From contig NZ_CP114287.1 of assembly GCF_027111295.1 (NCBI RefSeq), positions 2,046,001 through 2,110,000 of the forward strand: 64,000 nucleotides of DNA, written 5' to 3'. Shown here in pieces: positions 18,881-27,820 of the stretch (positions are counted from its first letter, which is position 1; the number at the start of each line of letters is the position of its first letter). This stretch comes from Flavobacterium gelatinilyticum. GTDB lineage: Bacteria > Bacteroidota > Bacteroidia > Flavobacteriales > Flavobacteriaceae. The position numbers and the translations under genes are program-made. Below the pieces are notes generated by a model. That model was not told the origin of the DNA. It was given only the letters and a program-made list of their open reading frames with translations, and did no database searches.

Positions 18881-19282
18881 TCCCGGCTATAAGCAGTATA
18901 ACACATACAAAAATCAATGGGAATATTATGATAATAGAACTCAATCTCAGGGTTATCAAATACAACCTGCACAGTCAAGTGTCAATTTAGATTTAGTTCA
19001 AAAAACACTTAGTTATAAGCAATCTAAGTATGATGTTAACTTGAAAAGAATCTAAAATGAGATACAAGAAGCTACAACTTATATTTATGCTTGTTCTAAG
19101 AGTAAAGGCTTTACTCATGAAGAAGCTAAAAGATCAGTTACTGAATTTGATGTTTATTATGTGAATAAAATTAGATATGGTACATATGATTTATCTTATG
19201 ACTCAGTTACTGATGACTTAATATCATTTTTGTCTAAAGGTGTTTTAAAAATAGCTTGTGACAACTTTAAAGAATGCAATTA
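18870..19282 (+). pseudogene. Remnant of an unidentified gene with an internal stop
   Basis: The plus strand reads APGYKQYNTYKNQWEYYDNR onward, is stopped by TAA at 19053-19055, and continues in the same frame as NEIQEATTYIYACSKSKGFT and further to a stop at 19280-19282. The N-terminus is missing (join at about 18870). I do not recognise the family; the tyrosine/glutamine-rich start looks like the end of a surface or secreted protein followed by a helical domain. Confidence 0.4.
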
Positions 19283-19322
19283 ACTATCTTTATTACAATA
19301 AAAATAATCTAATTTTCTTACT

Positions 19323-19664
19323 ATGGTAAATTACAAATTGATAAATGATTATATAAAAAAGTTTGAAGATCTTTTTCCTGCAATAATTGAGGAGATAGAG
19401 AATAAGAAAAATTTACACTATAATGAGCTTATGTACCTTTGCAATGAACATAAAGATAGTCTTATAGTCCAAAGAGGGGGATTACTTTTCCAACTCCTTG
19501 AAGAACATGGTATAGATATTAATAATGTTAAAGAATCGGAATATGCGAAAAGTTCTATAATACTGCACTTATACACAATAAAAACCGATTCTATAATACA
19601 GGAGAATTTTCAAAATAAAATCAAGCCTATCATTTTTCCGCCTTTGGACTCAAATATTTTGTAA
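19323..19664 (+). CDS. Hypothetical protein
   Basis: 113 residues, helical and acidic/lysine rich, without signal peptide, membrane segment or recognised motif. It converges on, and overlaps by 35 nt, a small gene on the other strand. It lies between gene remnants and an IS element, so it may be a survivor of a lost module. Confidence 0.45.
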   Translation: MVNYKLINDYIKKFEDLFPAIIEEIENKKNLHYNELMYLCNEHKDSLIVQRGGLLFQLLEEHGIDINNVKESEYAKSSIILHLYTIKTDSIIQENFQNKIKPIIFPPLDSNIL

Positions 19665-19863
19665 ACTCATCATTTTCAATAATTTTGTAAGGTATAGGAG
19701 TGTCATAAATAACATTGTTTTGTGCATTACGTGCTTTTGCTATTACAGCCACTAAAAAAGAGCTGAGAACTAAATTATGTGCTCTTGTTTTTTGTAATAT
19801 ACTTTCCTGAATGTTGTATCTTACAATCAACTCATTTTTACTTAGCATTTTTAAATTTTCCAT
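19630..19863 (-). CDS. Hypothetical small protein
   Basis: 77 residues from an ATG at 19863, with one mildly hydrophobic stretch (LVLSSFLVAVIAKA). Its 3' end overlaps that of the plus-strand gene at 19323-19664. I do not recognise it. Confidence 0.4.
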   Translation of the reverse strand: MENLKMLSKNELIVRYNIQESILQKTRAHNLVLSSFLVAVIAKARNAQNNVIYDTPIPYKIIENDEFTKYLSPKAEK

Positions 19864-19878
19864 AATATTAAGAATTAA

Positions 19879-19906
19879 AAAGCCACTTCTTAATTGAAGT
19901 GGCTTT
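19879..19906 (-). terminator. Hairpin terminator downstream of the IS3 transposase
   Basis: An 11-bp stem AAGCCACTTC(A)/GAAGTGGCTT with loop TTAATT. On the minus strand it is followed by a T-rich run, so it would stop transcripts leaving the transposase gene at 19944. Confidence 0.6.
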
Positions 19907-19943
19907 ATTGTTAAAAATTATTTTTAGTCAGGTAATAATATTC

Positions 19944-21059
19944 TTAAGTTGCTCTATTAAATTCTTCGATTGTTTTATAACCTAAATGTGCATGTCTTCT
20001 CTTTTTATTGTACCAATTTTCGATGTATTCGTGAACTTCTATTCTCATCTGTTCCTTTGTGAGCAGTTTGCTGCCGTGGATTATTTCTCTTTTAAAATTA
20101 CTAAAGAAGCTTTCTGAAACAGCATTATCATTATGGTTTTGTTTACGGCTCATACTGCGTCTGATAAATTTATATGAATCTAGAGTCTTTGTGAAAATCT
20201 TATTCGCATATTGAACACCTCTATCGGAATGAAAAATTAAATCACCAGTGATATTTCTATTCTTAACTGCCATTTCCCAAGCAGGCAGGGTAGTATGTTT
20301 TGTACTCATGCTTTCTGCTAAACTCCACCCAACGATTTTCCTGTCAAATAAATCCAAAATAATAGTAAGGTATAGAAAGCCTTTCATCGTTGCAATGAAT
20401 GTAATATCTGAAACCCAAGCTTTAGCAGGCTCACTAACTGTAAATTGTCTATTTAAAACATTTGGTGAAATATAATGATTGTGAATTGAATCAGTTGTTA
20501 CTCTAAATCTTGTTTTAGCTTTTTTGCGCAAACCTAAAGCCCTCATATAAACTTTTATTTGCCCTTCTCCAACTTTAAATCCTCGCCTACGAAGTTCCTT
20601 TGTAATTTTGCTGTATCCATATACTTTTTTAAATTCATAATATACAGACAAAACTTCATCTTTAAGCAAAGTTATTCGAGCTTGCTTATCTGAGATTTCC
20701 TGCCTTCTTCTTTTATAATATGCAGTTTTAGACATTTGTAAAACTCTACACATCCTTACTAAAGAATATTTTGATAAATTGTTTTCAATGAATCTTTTGG
20801 TCATTATTCTTCCTTGTGCTACATATTCGCTTCCATTCTTTAGAATTTCCAGTGTAAGTTGAGAATCTTTAATTTTTTTGTTGAGTTCACCAATTGCAGC
20901 ATACTTTGAGGAAAAATTTAGGTATTCGAATTTTTTTCGCCACTTGTGTATACAACCTCGCCCTATTCCAAACTCCTTTTCAACACTTCTAATTTCCGCA
21001 CGTTCATAACTTAATCTAACTGCTTCCTCTTTAAAACTAAGCTCGTATTTTCTAATCAT
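19944..21059 (-). CDS. IS3-family transposase, catalytic triad intact
   Basis: 371 residues. An N-terminal helix-turn-helix (SVEKEFGIGRGCIHKWRKKF) is followed by a leucine-rich linker, an HTH_21-like region and an rve integrase core. The acidic triad is complete: D218 in WVSDITFI, D279 in HSDRGVQYA and E316 in NDNAVSESFF. OrfA- and OrfB-like parts are in a single frame, so no frameshift is needed. No promoter region of its own is left: the next transposase ends only 18 bp upstream. I could not identify convincing terminal inverted repeats. It carries out cut-and-copy transposition in the family. Confidence 0.9.
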   Translation of the reverse strand: MIRKYELSFKEEAVRLSYERAEIRSVEKEFGIGRGCIHKWRKKFEYLNFSSKYAAIGELNKKIKDSQLTLEILKNGSEYVAQGRIMTKRFIENNLSKYSLVRMCRVLQMSKTAYYKRRRQEISDKQARITLLKDEVLSVYYEFKKVYGYSKITKELRRRGFKVGEGQIKVYMRALGLRKKAKTRFRVTTDSIHNHYISPNVLNRQFTVSEPAKAWVSDITFIATMKGFLYLTIILDLFDRKIVGWSLAESMSTKHTTLPAWEMAVKNRNITGDLIFHSDRGVQYANKIFTKTLDSYKFIRRSMSRKQNHNDNAVSESFFSNFKREIIHGSKLLTKEQMRIEVHEYIENWYNKKRRHAHLGYKTIEEFNRAT

Positions 21060-21077
21060 ATCTTTAAGTTTGATATT

Positions 21078-22190
21078 TTATAAAGCAATAACTTTTGAAT
21101 TTAGATTTTCAATATATTCCGATACTTTTTCTTCTGTATCTTTTTTTGTAAAAAGCATATTTAAATCGACTAATTCAGATTTAAGGGAAGCAAAAAAGCT
21201 TCTAACCACTGCATTGTCTAAATGATTCCCTGGTCGGCTCATACTTCTTTTAATATGCTTATAAGAGCTCAATTTACAGGTGAATACTTTATTAGCGTAT
21301 TGGAATGATCTATTAGAATGAAAAATAAGACCCGTCTTTATTTTGCGATTTCGAACAGCCATTTCCCAAGCGGGTAAAGAAGTTGCCTTTATTGTCAGCA
21401 ATTCACTCAAATTCCATCCAATAATTTTTCTATCGAATAAGTCCATTATAATTGTTAGAAATAGCAGCTCCTCAGATGTTTCTAAACTTGTTATACCAGA
21501 CACCCATACCTGAGAGGGTTCACTTACTGTAAACTGTCTGTTTAAAATGTTAGGAAAAATGCAAGGATTATTAGGTATGAATCTCGAACTAGATTTGATA
21601 CTGTGTCTGCTGCTGAGTTTACTAAAAATACCTAGTTTTCTCATATACGAACCAACTGTTGCTGTGCTTAATATAATACCTTTGCTCCACAATTCAGCTG
21701 CAATTTTAGAAGCCCCATATCTTTCTTTGTATTCATAAAAAATGGACAAAATTTCATTTTCAATAAAATTTCTATGACGTTGTCTAGGGGTAAGAATTTT
21801 GTTTTTCCAATTAAGATATGTACTAGGTATGATGCCTAAAACTTCACACATTCTCCAAAGTGAATACTTATCTAAATTGTTTTCAATAAAATAAAAGATC
21901 ATTGGTTTACCCTTAGAAATATATTCACTTGCCCTCTTGAAAATTTCAACATGAAGTTCAGTCTTTTTTAGCTTTCTTTTCAGTGCGATTTTAAGTTCTG
22001 CAAGTCTTTGTTGTTCAGGAGTCCTGCCACAAAAACTTTTTGATTCGTCTCTCTGAAGTTCATCTCGCCATCTATATATGGTTGTAGTTGCTATGTCAAG
22101 CTCTTTAGAAACTTTAAAAAAATTTGTTTCATGTCCTAGTTTGACCGCGTTAACTCTAAAATCACGATCATAAATTTTATACTTTCCCAT
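21078..22190 (-). CDS. IS3-family transposase homologue with all three catalytic residues replaced
   Basis: 370 residues, full length and without stops, clearly homologous to the adjacent transposase (shared NILNRQFTVSEP, LFDRKI, KRSMSR). The catalytic acids are changed: position 232 is G (WVSGITSL), 293 is N (HSNRSFQYA) and 330 is R (DNAVVRSFF). It should be unable to transpose DNA but could still bind IS ends. It begins 200 bp downstream of a membrane-protein gene start and ends 18 bp before the intact copy. It may be a decaying copy or a regulator of the neighbouring element. Confidence 0.88.
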   Translation of the reverse strand: MGKYKIYDRDFRVNAVKLGHETNFFKVSKELDIATTTIYRWRDELQRDESKSFCGRTPEQQRLAELKIALKRKLKKTELHVEIFKRASEYISKGKPMIFYFIENNLDKYSLWRMCEVLGIIPSTYLNWKNKILTPRQRHRNFIENEILSIFYEYKERYGASKIAAELWSKGIILSTATVGSYMRKLGIFSKLSSRHSIKSSSRFIPNNPCIFPNILNRQFTVSEPSQVWVSGITSLETSEELLFLTIIMDLFDRKIIGWNLSELLTIKATSLPAWEMAVRNRKIKTGLIFHSNRSFQYANKVFTCKLSSYKHIKRSMSRPGNHLDNAVVRSFFASLKSELVDLNMLFTKKDTEEKVSEYIENLNSKVIAL

Positions 22191-22390
22191 CTTATTAAAA
22201 TTAAGATTTTCTATTTAAATCAATTTAAGAAATATAATTGTATATCAAGTCAGGATACATGTTTATTTTTCTGTAACATAATGATGTTAAGGTTTTTAGA
22301 TGTTCAGGCTTATAAAATCAGGTATTTGTACTTAGTTATTGTTTAGGTGTGTTTTAATAAATTTGGCTATGATATTATAATCTACTGCAT

Positions 22391-22837
22391 ATGATTGAAA
22401 ACCTTATTAATAAAATAGAAAAAGGAACAGTTAGGTATCTTTTATACACTTGTCTTATTTCTTGTTTCTGGGCAGTTTGTTTCTACCTTTTTACTCCTTG
22501 TATTTTTATAGAGCCCTATCACATTCAATTTTTTATCATATTTGCACCTTCGTTTCTATCTGTAGTCCTTTATTTTCCAATATTCCTTTATACAGAAGCT
22601 TTTTTACAACCTTTAGTGCGTGAATTTTCAAAAGATATTACGAGATTTAGACTTGAGTTTTATCTTTCTGCTTTGGTTGTTCTTAAAAGTATTTACATAT
22701 TAGTAGGAGTATATTATGATATGGATATTACAGAATACCTAAAATTATATTTTAGAGTTACTGGGATATGGATTCTTGTTTTAGTTTGTTATCGCATCTA
22801 CTATGCGAGAAAGAAGTACACCCGTAGCAACAATTAA
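22391..22837 (+). CDS. Hypothetical membrane protein
   Basis: 148 residues with about four predicted membrane segments (near 17-35, 45-67, 90-107 and 120-137), a short lysine/glutamate N-terminus and a basic C-terminus. No family recognised. Its 3' end overlaps a possible minus-strand small membrane ORF. It lies just 5' of the tRNA-Ser region. Confidence 0.55.
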   Translation: MIENLINKIEKGTVRYLLYTCLISCFWAVCFYLFTPCIFIEPYHIQFFIIFAPSFLSVVLYFPIFLYTEAFLQPLVREFSKDITRFRLEFYLSALVVLKSIYILVGVYYDMDITEYLKLYFRVTGIWILVLVCYRIYYARKKYTRSNN

Positions 22838-22897
22838 AAAACATACAAAGCAAAAAATAATAAAACCTTTTGCAAATTCACCGTCTCTTTTATTCAT
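22781..22897 (-). CDS. Possible small single-pass membrane protein
   Basis: 38 residues from ATG at 22897: a charged start (MNKRDGEFAKG), one hydrophobic helix (FIIFCFVCFLIVATGVLL) and a short polar tail. The layout is that of many small membrane proteins. It overlaps the end of the plus-strand membrane gene by 57 nt, so at least one assignment may be wrong. Confidence 0.35.
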   Translation of the reverse strand: MNKRDGEFAKGFIIFCFVCFLIVATGVLLSRIVDAITN

Positions 22898-23204
22898 GAT
22901 TCCTATAAATTAAAAATCCGCCTAATTAAAGCGGATCAAGGTTAATAATTGTTATTTTTAAAATTCTAGTGTAAAATGGGTATACTTACCTAATAAAAAT
23001 ATAATTCCAACACTAAATTATTGTATTCTCTGCACGACCATTTATAAAATTATAAAATACTACTTAAGAACAACTTAATACGTTAAATTAAAATTATAGA
23101 CTGAGATAAAAATTATTTCACCTATAAAACTATCAAAAAAATTTCTCCAATCGAAAAAACATTTTATCTTTGCACCCGCAATGAGAAAATAATTGCATCT
23201 TACT
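22898..23204. other. Intergenic stretch upstream of tRNA-Ser
   Basis: About 300 bp of A+T-rich sequence with no gene. It contains the tRNA promoter at 23165-23172. Confidence 0.4.
23165..23172 (+). promoter_or_regulatory. -7 box of the tRNA-Ser promoter
   Basis: TATCTTTG matches the Bacteroidota -7 consensus TAnnTTTG and lies 32 bp before the tRNA start. Confidence 0.6.
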
Positions 23205-23289
23205 GGAGGAATGGCAGAGCGGTCGAATGCGGCAGTCTTGAAAACTGTTGACTGTAACAGGTCCGGGGGTTCGAATCCCTCTTCCTCCG
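23205..23289 (+). tRNA. tRNA-Ser (anticodon UGA)
   Basis: An 85-nt cloverleaf. The acceptor stem GGAGGAA pairs with TTCCTCC (23282-23288) and the discriminator is G at 23289. The anticodon loop is CTTGAAA with UGA, a long variable arm is typical of serine tRNAs, and the T loop is GGTTCGAATCC. CCA is not fully encoded. It is the only intact RNA gene seen. Copies of its 3' end at 32.08 and 47.36 kb indicate that it has served as an integration target. Confidence 0.95.
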
Positions 23290-23300
23290 CTGAAAGACTT

Positions 23301-23336
23301 AAAAACCCTGTAAATCAAACGACTTACAGGGTTTTT
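23301..23336 (+). terminator. Terminator downstream of tRNA-Ser
   Basis: AAAAACCCTGTAA (23301-23313) pairs with TTACAGGGTTTTT (23324-23336), giving a stem followed by T residues. A related hairpin follows the tRNA-end copy at 32158-32191. Confidence 0.75.
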
Positions 23337-23383
23337 CTTTTATTTTTAATAGCAGATCAATAAAACAATTGATAACCTAAAAA

Positions 23384-24679
23384 ATGAGCAATAAGAATGA
23401 AGACTCTGTTGTTTTAACTGATTTTTTATCAAAATTTCAGCTAAAAATATCGGATTACCAACGACCTTACATTTGGAATTTCACACAGTTTTTAAAGCTA
23501 TATAAAGATCTTATTGATTATAAGACTAACCAAGAAGATTCAACCCCGCTATACTATTTAGGAAACATTATTCTGGTTAAAAATAATAACGGAGAATATG
23601 ATATAATCGATGGGCAACAACGAATAACAAGTTTGTTAATGCTAGCGAATCTTTTGGACCAAAAGGAGGTATTCGGCTGTAATAAGGACCTTGAGATCAC
23701 TTCAACAATTTCTAAGGATAACATTAAAGTAAATGCGTCATATTTCAGGCATTACATAACAGGAAATCTAGAGAAAATAAAGTTTGAAAACATCAATATT
23801 ACCTACATTATTGCTGAAAATCAAGATCAGGCTTTCAAATTTTATACAACTCTTAATACTTCTGGGAAAAGGCTAAATGGATTAGATATTGTCAAACCTT
23901 TTCATCTACAAGCTGTAGATAAAGAAAAACAAGAAGAAAAGGCTAGACTATTTGAAGAGTATCAATTCTCAAATAGCCTCTTGGATAACATAATAAAAAT
24001 AAGTTTAAGGATTCGATATTGGGTGGGTTTTCCTTTTCGTGATTTTCCAAGAAATCATGTAGACAGTTGGAAAGAAATTCTTCCTGAAGAATTTGCCAAC
24101 ATTGAAATGCAATCCGGACATGATTATAAATATGCAACAGTAGTAGAAGAAAAAGGCATTTCCATAACACCAGATTTTACATATCAAATAAATCAACCTT
24201 TATATAAAGGAGAGAATGCCATCCATTATCTTATCTATTGGGGACAATTGTGGATGAAGATTGAAAAGAAATTGAAATCTGAAATATTTGATAAACTGGA
24301 TAAACTTAAAGGAGTTGAGTTTCACAAGGAATATTATGAAATGGCTTTGCTATGCTATGCAAGTAAGTATGGCGAAAAAGCTATTGAAGACGAGTGCTTT
24401 ACGGAGATCGCCAAAGTACTTTTTAAAGTGTGTTTTTATACGAGACTAACAAAACCTTGTTCAAAAATTTCAATCCAGAAAAAAGAAGAGGAAAACCAAT
24501 TATTGAAACGAATACTATATGCTTTTGACAGAAATGAAATTATAAATTATTGTAGTGATTTTTTTGACGAATCAACTCTTAAGGATTCTGAAAAGATTAC
24601 AACGGGAAGAATTCAAGCGTTTAAAGACAGCTTTGGGTACAAAAATAAGAATTATAAACAACCCTTTTTTAATCAGTAA
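23384..24679 (+). CDS. DUF262-domain protein (GmrSD-like, first of pair)
   Basis: 431 residues. The N-terminal DUF262 domain (ParB/sulfiredoxin-like fold) shows SDYQRPYIW at 23-31 and DGQQRITSL from residue 76, the nucleotide-binding signature of GmrS-like proteins. No DUF1524/HNH part is visible in the C-terminal half. In type IV restriction enzymes such as GmrSD, DUF262 hydrolyses NTP and DUF1524 cuts modified DNA. The next gene, overlapping by one base, has both domains, so the two probably form a two-protein modification-dependent system. It lies directly downstream of tRNA-Ser, a usual place for island cargo. Confidence 0.82.
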   Translation: MSNKNEDSVVLTDFLSKFQLKISDYQRPYIWNFTQFLKLYKDLIDYKTNQEDSTPLYYLGNIILVKNNNGEYDIIDGQQRITSLLMLANLLDQKEVFGCNKDLEITSTISKDNIKVNASYFRHYITGNLEKIKFENINITYIIAENQDQAFKFYTTLNTSGKRLNGLDIVKPFHLQAVDKEKQEEKARLFEEYQFSNSLLDNIIKISLRIRYWVGFPFRDFPRNHVDSWKEILPEEFANIEMQSGHDYKYATVVEEKGISITPDFTYQINQPLYKGENAIHYLIYWGQLWMKIEKKLKSEIFDKLDKLKGVEFHKEYYEMALLCYASKYGEKAIEDECFTEIAKVLFKVCFYTRLTKPCSKISIQKKEEENQLLKRILYAFDRNEIINYCSDFFDESTLKDSEKITTGRIQAFKDSFGYKNKNYKQPFFNQ

Positions 24680-26526
24680 TGAGCTCCAAATTATTTACAA
24701 TAAATAGAAAGACCCTTAGTGATTTTAATAATGAGTTATTTGTTATACCAGCATATCAAAGACCTTACAGCTGGGGATATAATGAAATCACGAAGCTCTT
24801 GAGTGACCTGAAAGAAAATCAGCACGACAAAATATACTTCATCGGAAATGTAATAGCTCTTTCTAATAATGGAAAATTCGATTTGGTAGATGGGCAACAG
24901 CGTTTTACGACTTTATGGATGCTAGCACTTTATCTAAGTAAAAGTTTTACAGACACTGATATTATTAATTTTTGTTGTCTGAATAGAAAGTCACGTTTAA
25001 TTTTTGCCATACGCGATAAAACAAACGAATATTTGCAACAATTATTGATTGCTCAAAAGCAAGACAACAAAAGTTTTTGGGAACTCCAGAATTTATTACC
25101 TGTGGTAGGTGTGCAAGACGCTTCTTTAGCACAAAATCAAATTATCGCAAACAATTTTAGGATTATTGATCAATGGATTGATGAGAATAATATAGAAAAA
25201 AGTTTCTTAGAGTTTATAAAAACAAAACTAACATTTGAATTCTTAATTGCTCCACAAGGAACGGACGAAAACAAACTGTTTATCCAGATAAATACAAATG
25301 GAGCGCAGTTGCAGCATTATGACATTTTGAAATCGGAGTTAATAAATGCGATTGAAGAAGAAGAAAGACATGGATATTCTATTAAGTGGGACAATTGTTC
25401 GGGAATGTTTGATCGCAAAGGTAATTATGAGCAAAAAGTATCCCTCTCCATTTCGGAGAAATTAGTAGATATTTTAGATTCCGATGAAGAAAAATTATTT
25501 TATAAGGAGCAAAATAATAATGCAAATAAAAAACCTACAGATACATATCAGCAGATAATTAGTTTCAGTACGCTATTAATTCATACTCTTTTTATATACA
25601 TTAAAAATGAAAATGATAATTTAAAATTAAGTCTTCCTAAATTTTTCAATACGGATAAACTTTTAGAAGTCTTTAATGAATTTAGGTACAAAGTGATCAA
25701 TGCTAATACGGAGCCAAGAAACAAATACGCAAAAGATTTTATTGATTGCTTAGTGAAGATAAAAGAACAGCTTATTAATTCTATTATTTTTTCAGATTTA
25801 CAGGACAATGACTTTGCGTTACTCAGTAGTCTTCAAAATAAGCAAGAAGAGAAAGAGGAAAACGATAAAAATATTGAACAGCTCCAAAGGATGTTATATC
25901 ATAGTAATAATGATACAATACATTATTGGTTGGGCATCTATCTGGATCAACTATTAAGTTCACAGGTGACTAATTCAATAAAGATATTAGAAAAAATTGA
26001 CAACATTATTTCCATCAAAGGAAATACACAAGCAACATATCAAAGTTATTTTAAAAATCCAGAAGACTTTCTTAATCAATCACTTAAACCTGTTTTATTT
26101 GATCAACCTTTCATATTTAAAGGGTTTAACAGGTATTGGTTTTACAAGTTAGAATATCTTTTATGGAAAAAAGACAATAATAATTCGTCAAAAATTATAT
26201 CCAGAACATCGGTAGAACATGTTTTACCACAAAGTCAAAAAACACTTTATGAAGAAAAAGAAATTGATATTGATAAATTAGGTAATCTAATTTTAATAAC
26301 GGTTTCTGAAAATTCCGGTTTTTCTGATAAAAATGTAATGGAAAAAAATGAGTACAGAAAAAAACTGTCAAACCCTCCATTAAAGATGACAAAGCTATTC
26401 GACGATCTGGAAAAAAATAATCTGATTAAAGAATCACATGATGACAATGACTACATTAAATTGATAGAAGTTTTAAAAAATCATGAGGATGAAATGCTAA
26501 AATTGTTGATTGATCATTATATTTAA
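24679..26526 (+). CDS. DUF262/DUF1524 protein (GmrSD-like nuclease)
   Basis: 615 residues. DUF262 motifs: YQRPYSW at 26-32 and DGQQRFTTL at 71-79. Near the C-terminus SVEHVLPQSQ (H514) and LGNLILI with following asparagines form the His-Me/HNH-like DUF1524 nuclease motif. This is the full GmrSD domain order. The known role of the family is NTP-dependent cleavage of DNA with modified bases, or of phosphorothioated DNA in related SspE-type proteins. The start codon overlaps the stop of the upstream DUF262 gene, indicating coupled translation. Confidence 0.85.
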   Translation: MSSKLFTINRKTLSDFNNELFVIPAYQRPYSWGYNEITKLLSDLKENQHDKIYFIGNVIALSNNGKFDLVDGQQRFTTLWMLALYLSKSFTDTDIINFCCLNRKSRLIFAIRDKTNEYLQQLLIAQKQDNKSFWELQNLLPVVGVQDASLAQNQIIANNFRIIDQWIDENNIEKSFLEFIKTKLTFEFLIAPQGTDENKLFIQINTNGAQLQHYDILKSELINAIEEEERHGYSIKWDNCSGMFDRKGNYEQKVSLSISEKLVDILDSDEEKLFYKEQNNNANKKPTDTYQQIISFSTLLIHTLFIYIKNENDNLKLSLPKFFNTDKLLEVFNEFRYKVINANTEPRNKYAKDFIDCLVKIKEQLINSIIFSDLQDNDFALLSSLQNKQEEKEENDKNIEQLQRMLYHSNNDTIHYWLGIYLDQLLSSQVTNSIKILEKIDNIISIKGNTQATYQSYFKNPEDFLNQSLKPVLFDQPFIFKGFNRYWFYKLEYLLWKKDNNNSSKIISRTSVEHVLPQSQKTLYEEKEIDIDKLGNLILITVSENSGFSDKNVMEKNEYRKKLSNPPLKMTKLFDDLEKNNLIKESHDDNDYIKLIEVLKNHEDEMLKLLIDHYI

Positions 26527-26544
26527 CGTTATCATGAAAAACTC

Positions 26545-26655
26545 ATGACAACATTAATCATTTACATCAGAGTCAGCAAAGAAGAATACTCTCAGTGTAG
26601 CCAAGAAGAAAAATCAAATAAATACCCAATAAATGCATGCTTACAATTTCATTGA
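26545..26655 (+). pseudogene. N-terminal remnant of a serine recombinase
   Basis: From ATG at 26545 the frame reads MTTLIIYIRVSKEEYSQCSQ and stops after 36 residues. YIRVSKEE is the catalytic-serine strand of resolvase/invertase proteins (Y-x-R-V-S). Everything after the first 20 residues is lost, so this is a scar of a former recombinase. Confidence 0.55.
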
Positions 26656-27069
26656 AATAATAAAACAGATATAAAATACAGCAATAAAAGCTTTGGGTTA
26701 CTCTTTGAGTAGCATGTTTTTACCTAGAATAATTTTTGAAGTCTTATAAAATTAAATATTAAAAATCGGTATCTTTTCTCAACCTTAACCTCTTCTCCTA
26801 TATCTTTACTATCTAAACATATTAGCTTAAGCTTGTAATTAAAATTACAATATTTTTTAAGCTATTAAATAACTCAGTTTTATAGCTTCAATACTGTCAA
26901 AATTGGGATTACGTGTTTGATTGCAAACCCTGAAAGCCCGCTGAAAGGCCCTAAATAAAGGATAACAAATTTTATTTAAAGCCAAATAAAAAAGTAAACG
27001 CTGCAATTTTTTTTGATTTGCAGAGTTTTTCATTATCCTAACCTTTATTTATTATGGATAAAAAGTTTG

Positions 27070-27144
27070 TGGCAGAATCGTGGCACAGTTGAAAATCCCT
27101 TATTGAAAGTAATTAAAGCCAACGATACTAAACCGTGGTTCGAA
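27070..27144 (+). repeat. att-like unit D
   Basis: TGGCA at 27070 and 27081 in TTGTGGCAGAATCGTGGCAC, with TTCGAA at 27139 within GTGGTTCGAATC, which resembles a tRNA T loop. Spacing from first half-site to core is 69 bp. Confidence 0.5.
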
Positions 27145-27340
27145 TCGGATTGAGACAGATATGTTTGCTGATTTGGGGGCAGCAGATTCGTATCTTGTGA
27201 TTTGTTCACTTTTTTTTAATAGTTCAAGTTTCGTGAACAATACGAAAAAATGAACATGATTTAACTTCATATAAGTTAGCTAAAAATAAATATACTTTCC
27301 AGTTTTGATATTCTTAAATTAAGACGCTCTAAATTTGAAA

Positions 27341-27467
27341 GGTGGGTAGATAAGGTAGGTAGATAACATAATTAACGACTATATCATAATTAAAGAAAAT
27401 TTAAAGCCCGTCTTACTAACTGGTAAGAAATTTACAATTATATGGGTAGAAAACATGGGTAGAAAAA
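27341..27467 (+). repeat. GGGTAGA-type direct repeats
   Basis: GGGTAGATAA followed by GGTAGGTAGATAA (27343-27366), and ATGGGTAGAAAAC repeated twice about 13 bp apart (27442-27467). The paired, regularly spaced layout resembles arm sites of a second integrase type, but this is inference. Confidence 0.4.
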
Positions 27468-27726
27468 CAAAATTTCGATGCCATTTAGTTAATCACTTCT
27501 AGCACTCTGAATTATTTAATTTAAATTCACATAGTAAAAGAATCTTAAAATTAAGAAAATGCAGAAGCACCAAATTTATGATCTCGATTTTAAAGTAAAT
27601 ACTATTTCCCTTTATAATATTCAAAGGTTTATTAAAAAAAAACAAAACACTAACAATCAACTATTTAATCCAAACAAAACATCTCCAAACTCTTGACTTT
27701 CTCAAAAAAAAAGACTAACTTTGCTT

Positions 27727-27812
27727 CAATGGGTACATAAGACGCTTATTGCTTAAACAATAAGGCTTTTTCCAAAAATTAAGTAAGCAATAAGCGTCTT
27801 ATGTACCCATTG
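27727..27812. repeat. Perfect 29-bp inverted repeat
   Basis: The left arm starts CAATGGGTACATAAGACG (27727-27755) and its exact reverse complement is at 27784-27812, with 28 bp between. Too long and too weakly T-tailed for an ordinary terminator. Possible roles are a structured RNA, a mini-element or a recombinase site. Confidence 0.6.
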
Positions 27813-27820
27813 AGAGACTG

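Noticed and set aside
19910..22265. Terminal inverted repeats of the IS3-type elements
   Set aside because: AGTCAGG occurs near both outer ends (19929 and 22244) but in the same orientation, so it does not qualify as an inverted repeat; I could not define the IS ends.
23133..23318. Minus-strand ORF of 61 codons containing GGRGIRTPGP
   Set aside because: It is the reverse strand of the tRNA-Ser gene; this is a well-known false ORF.
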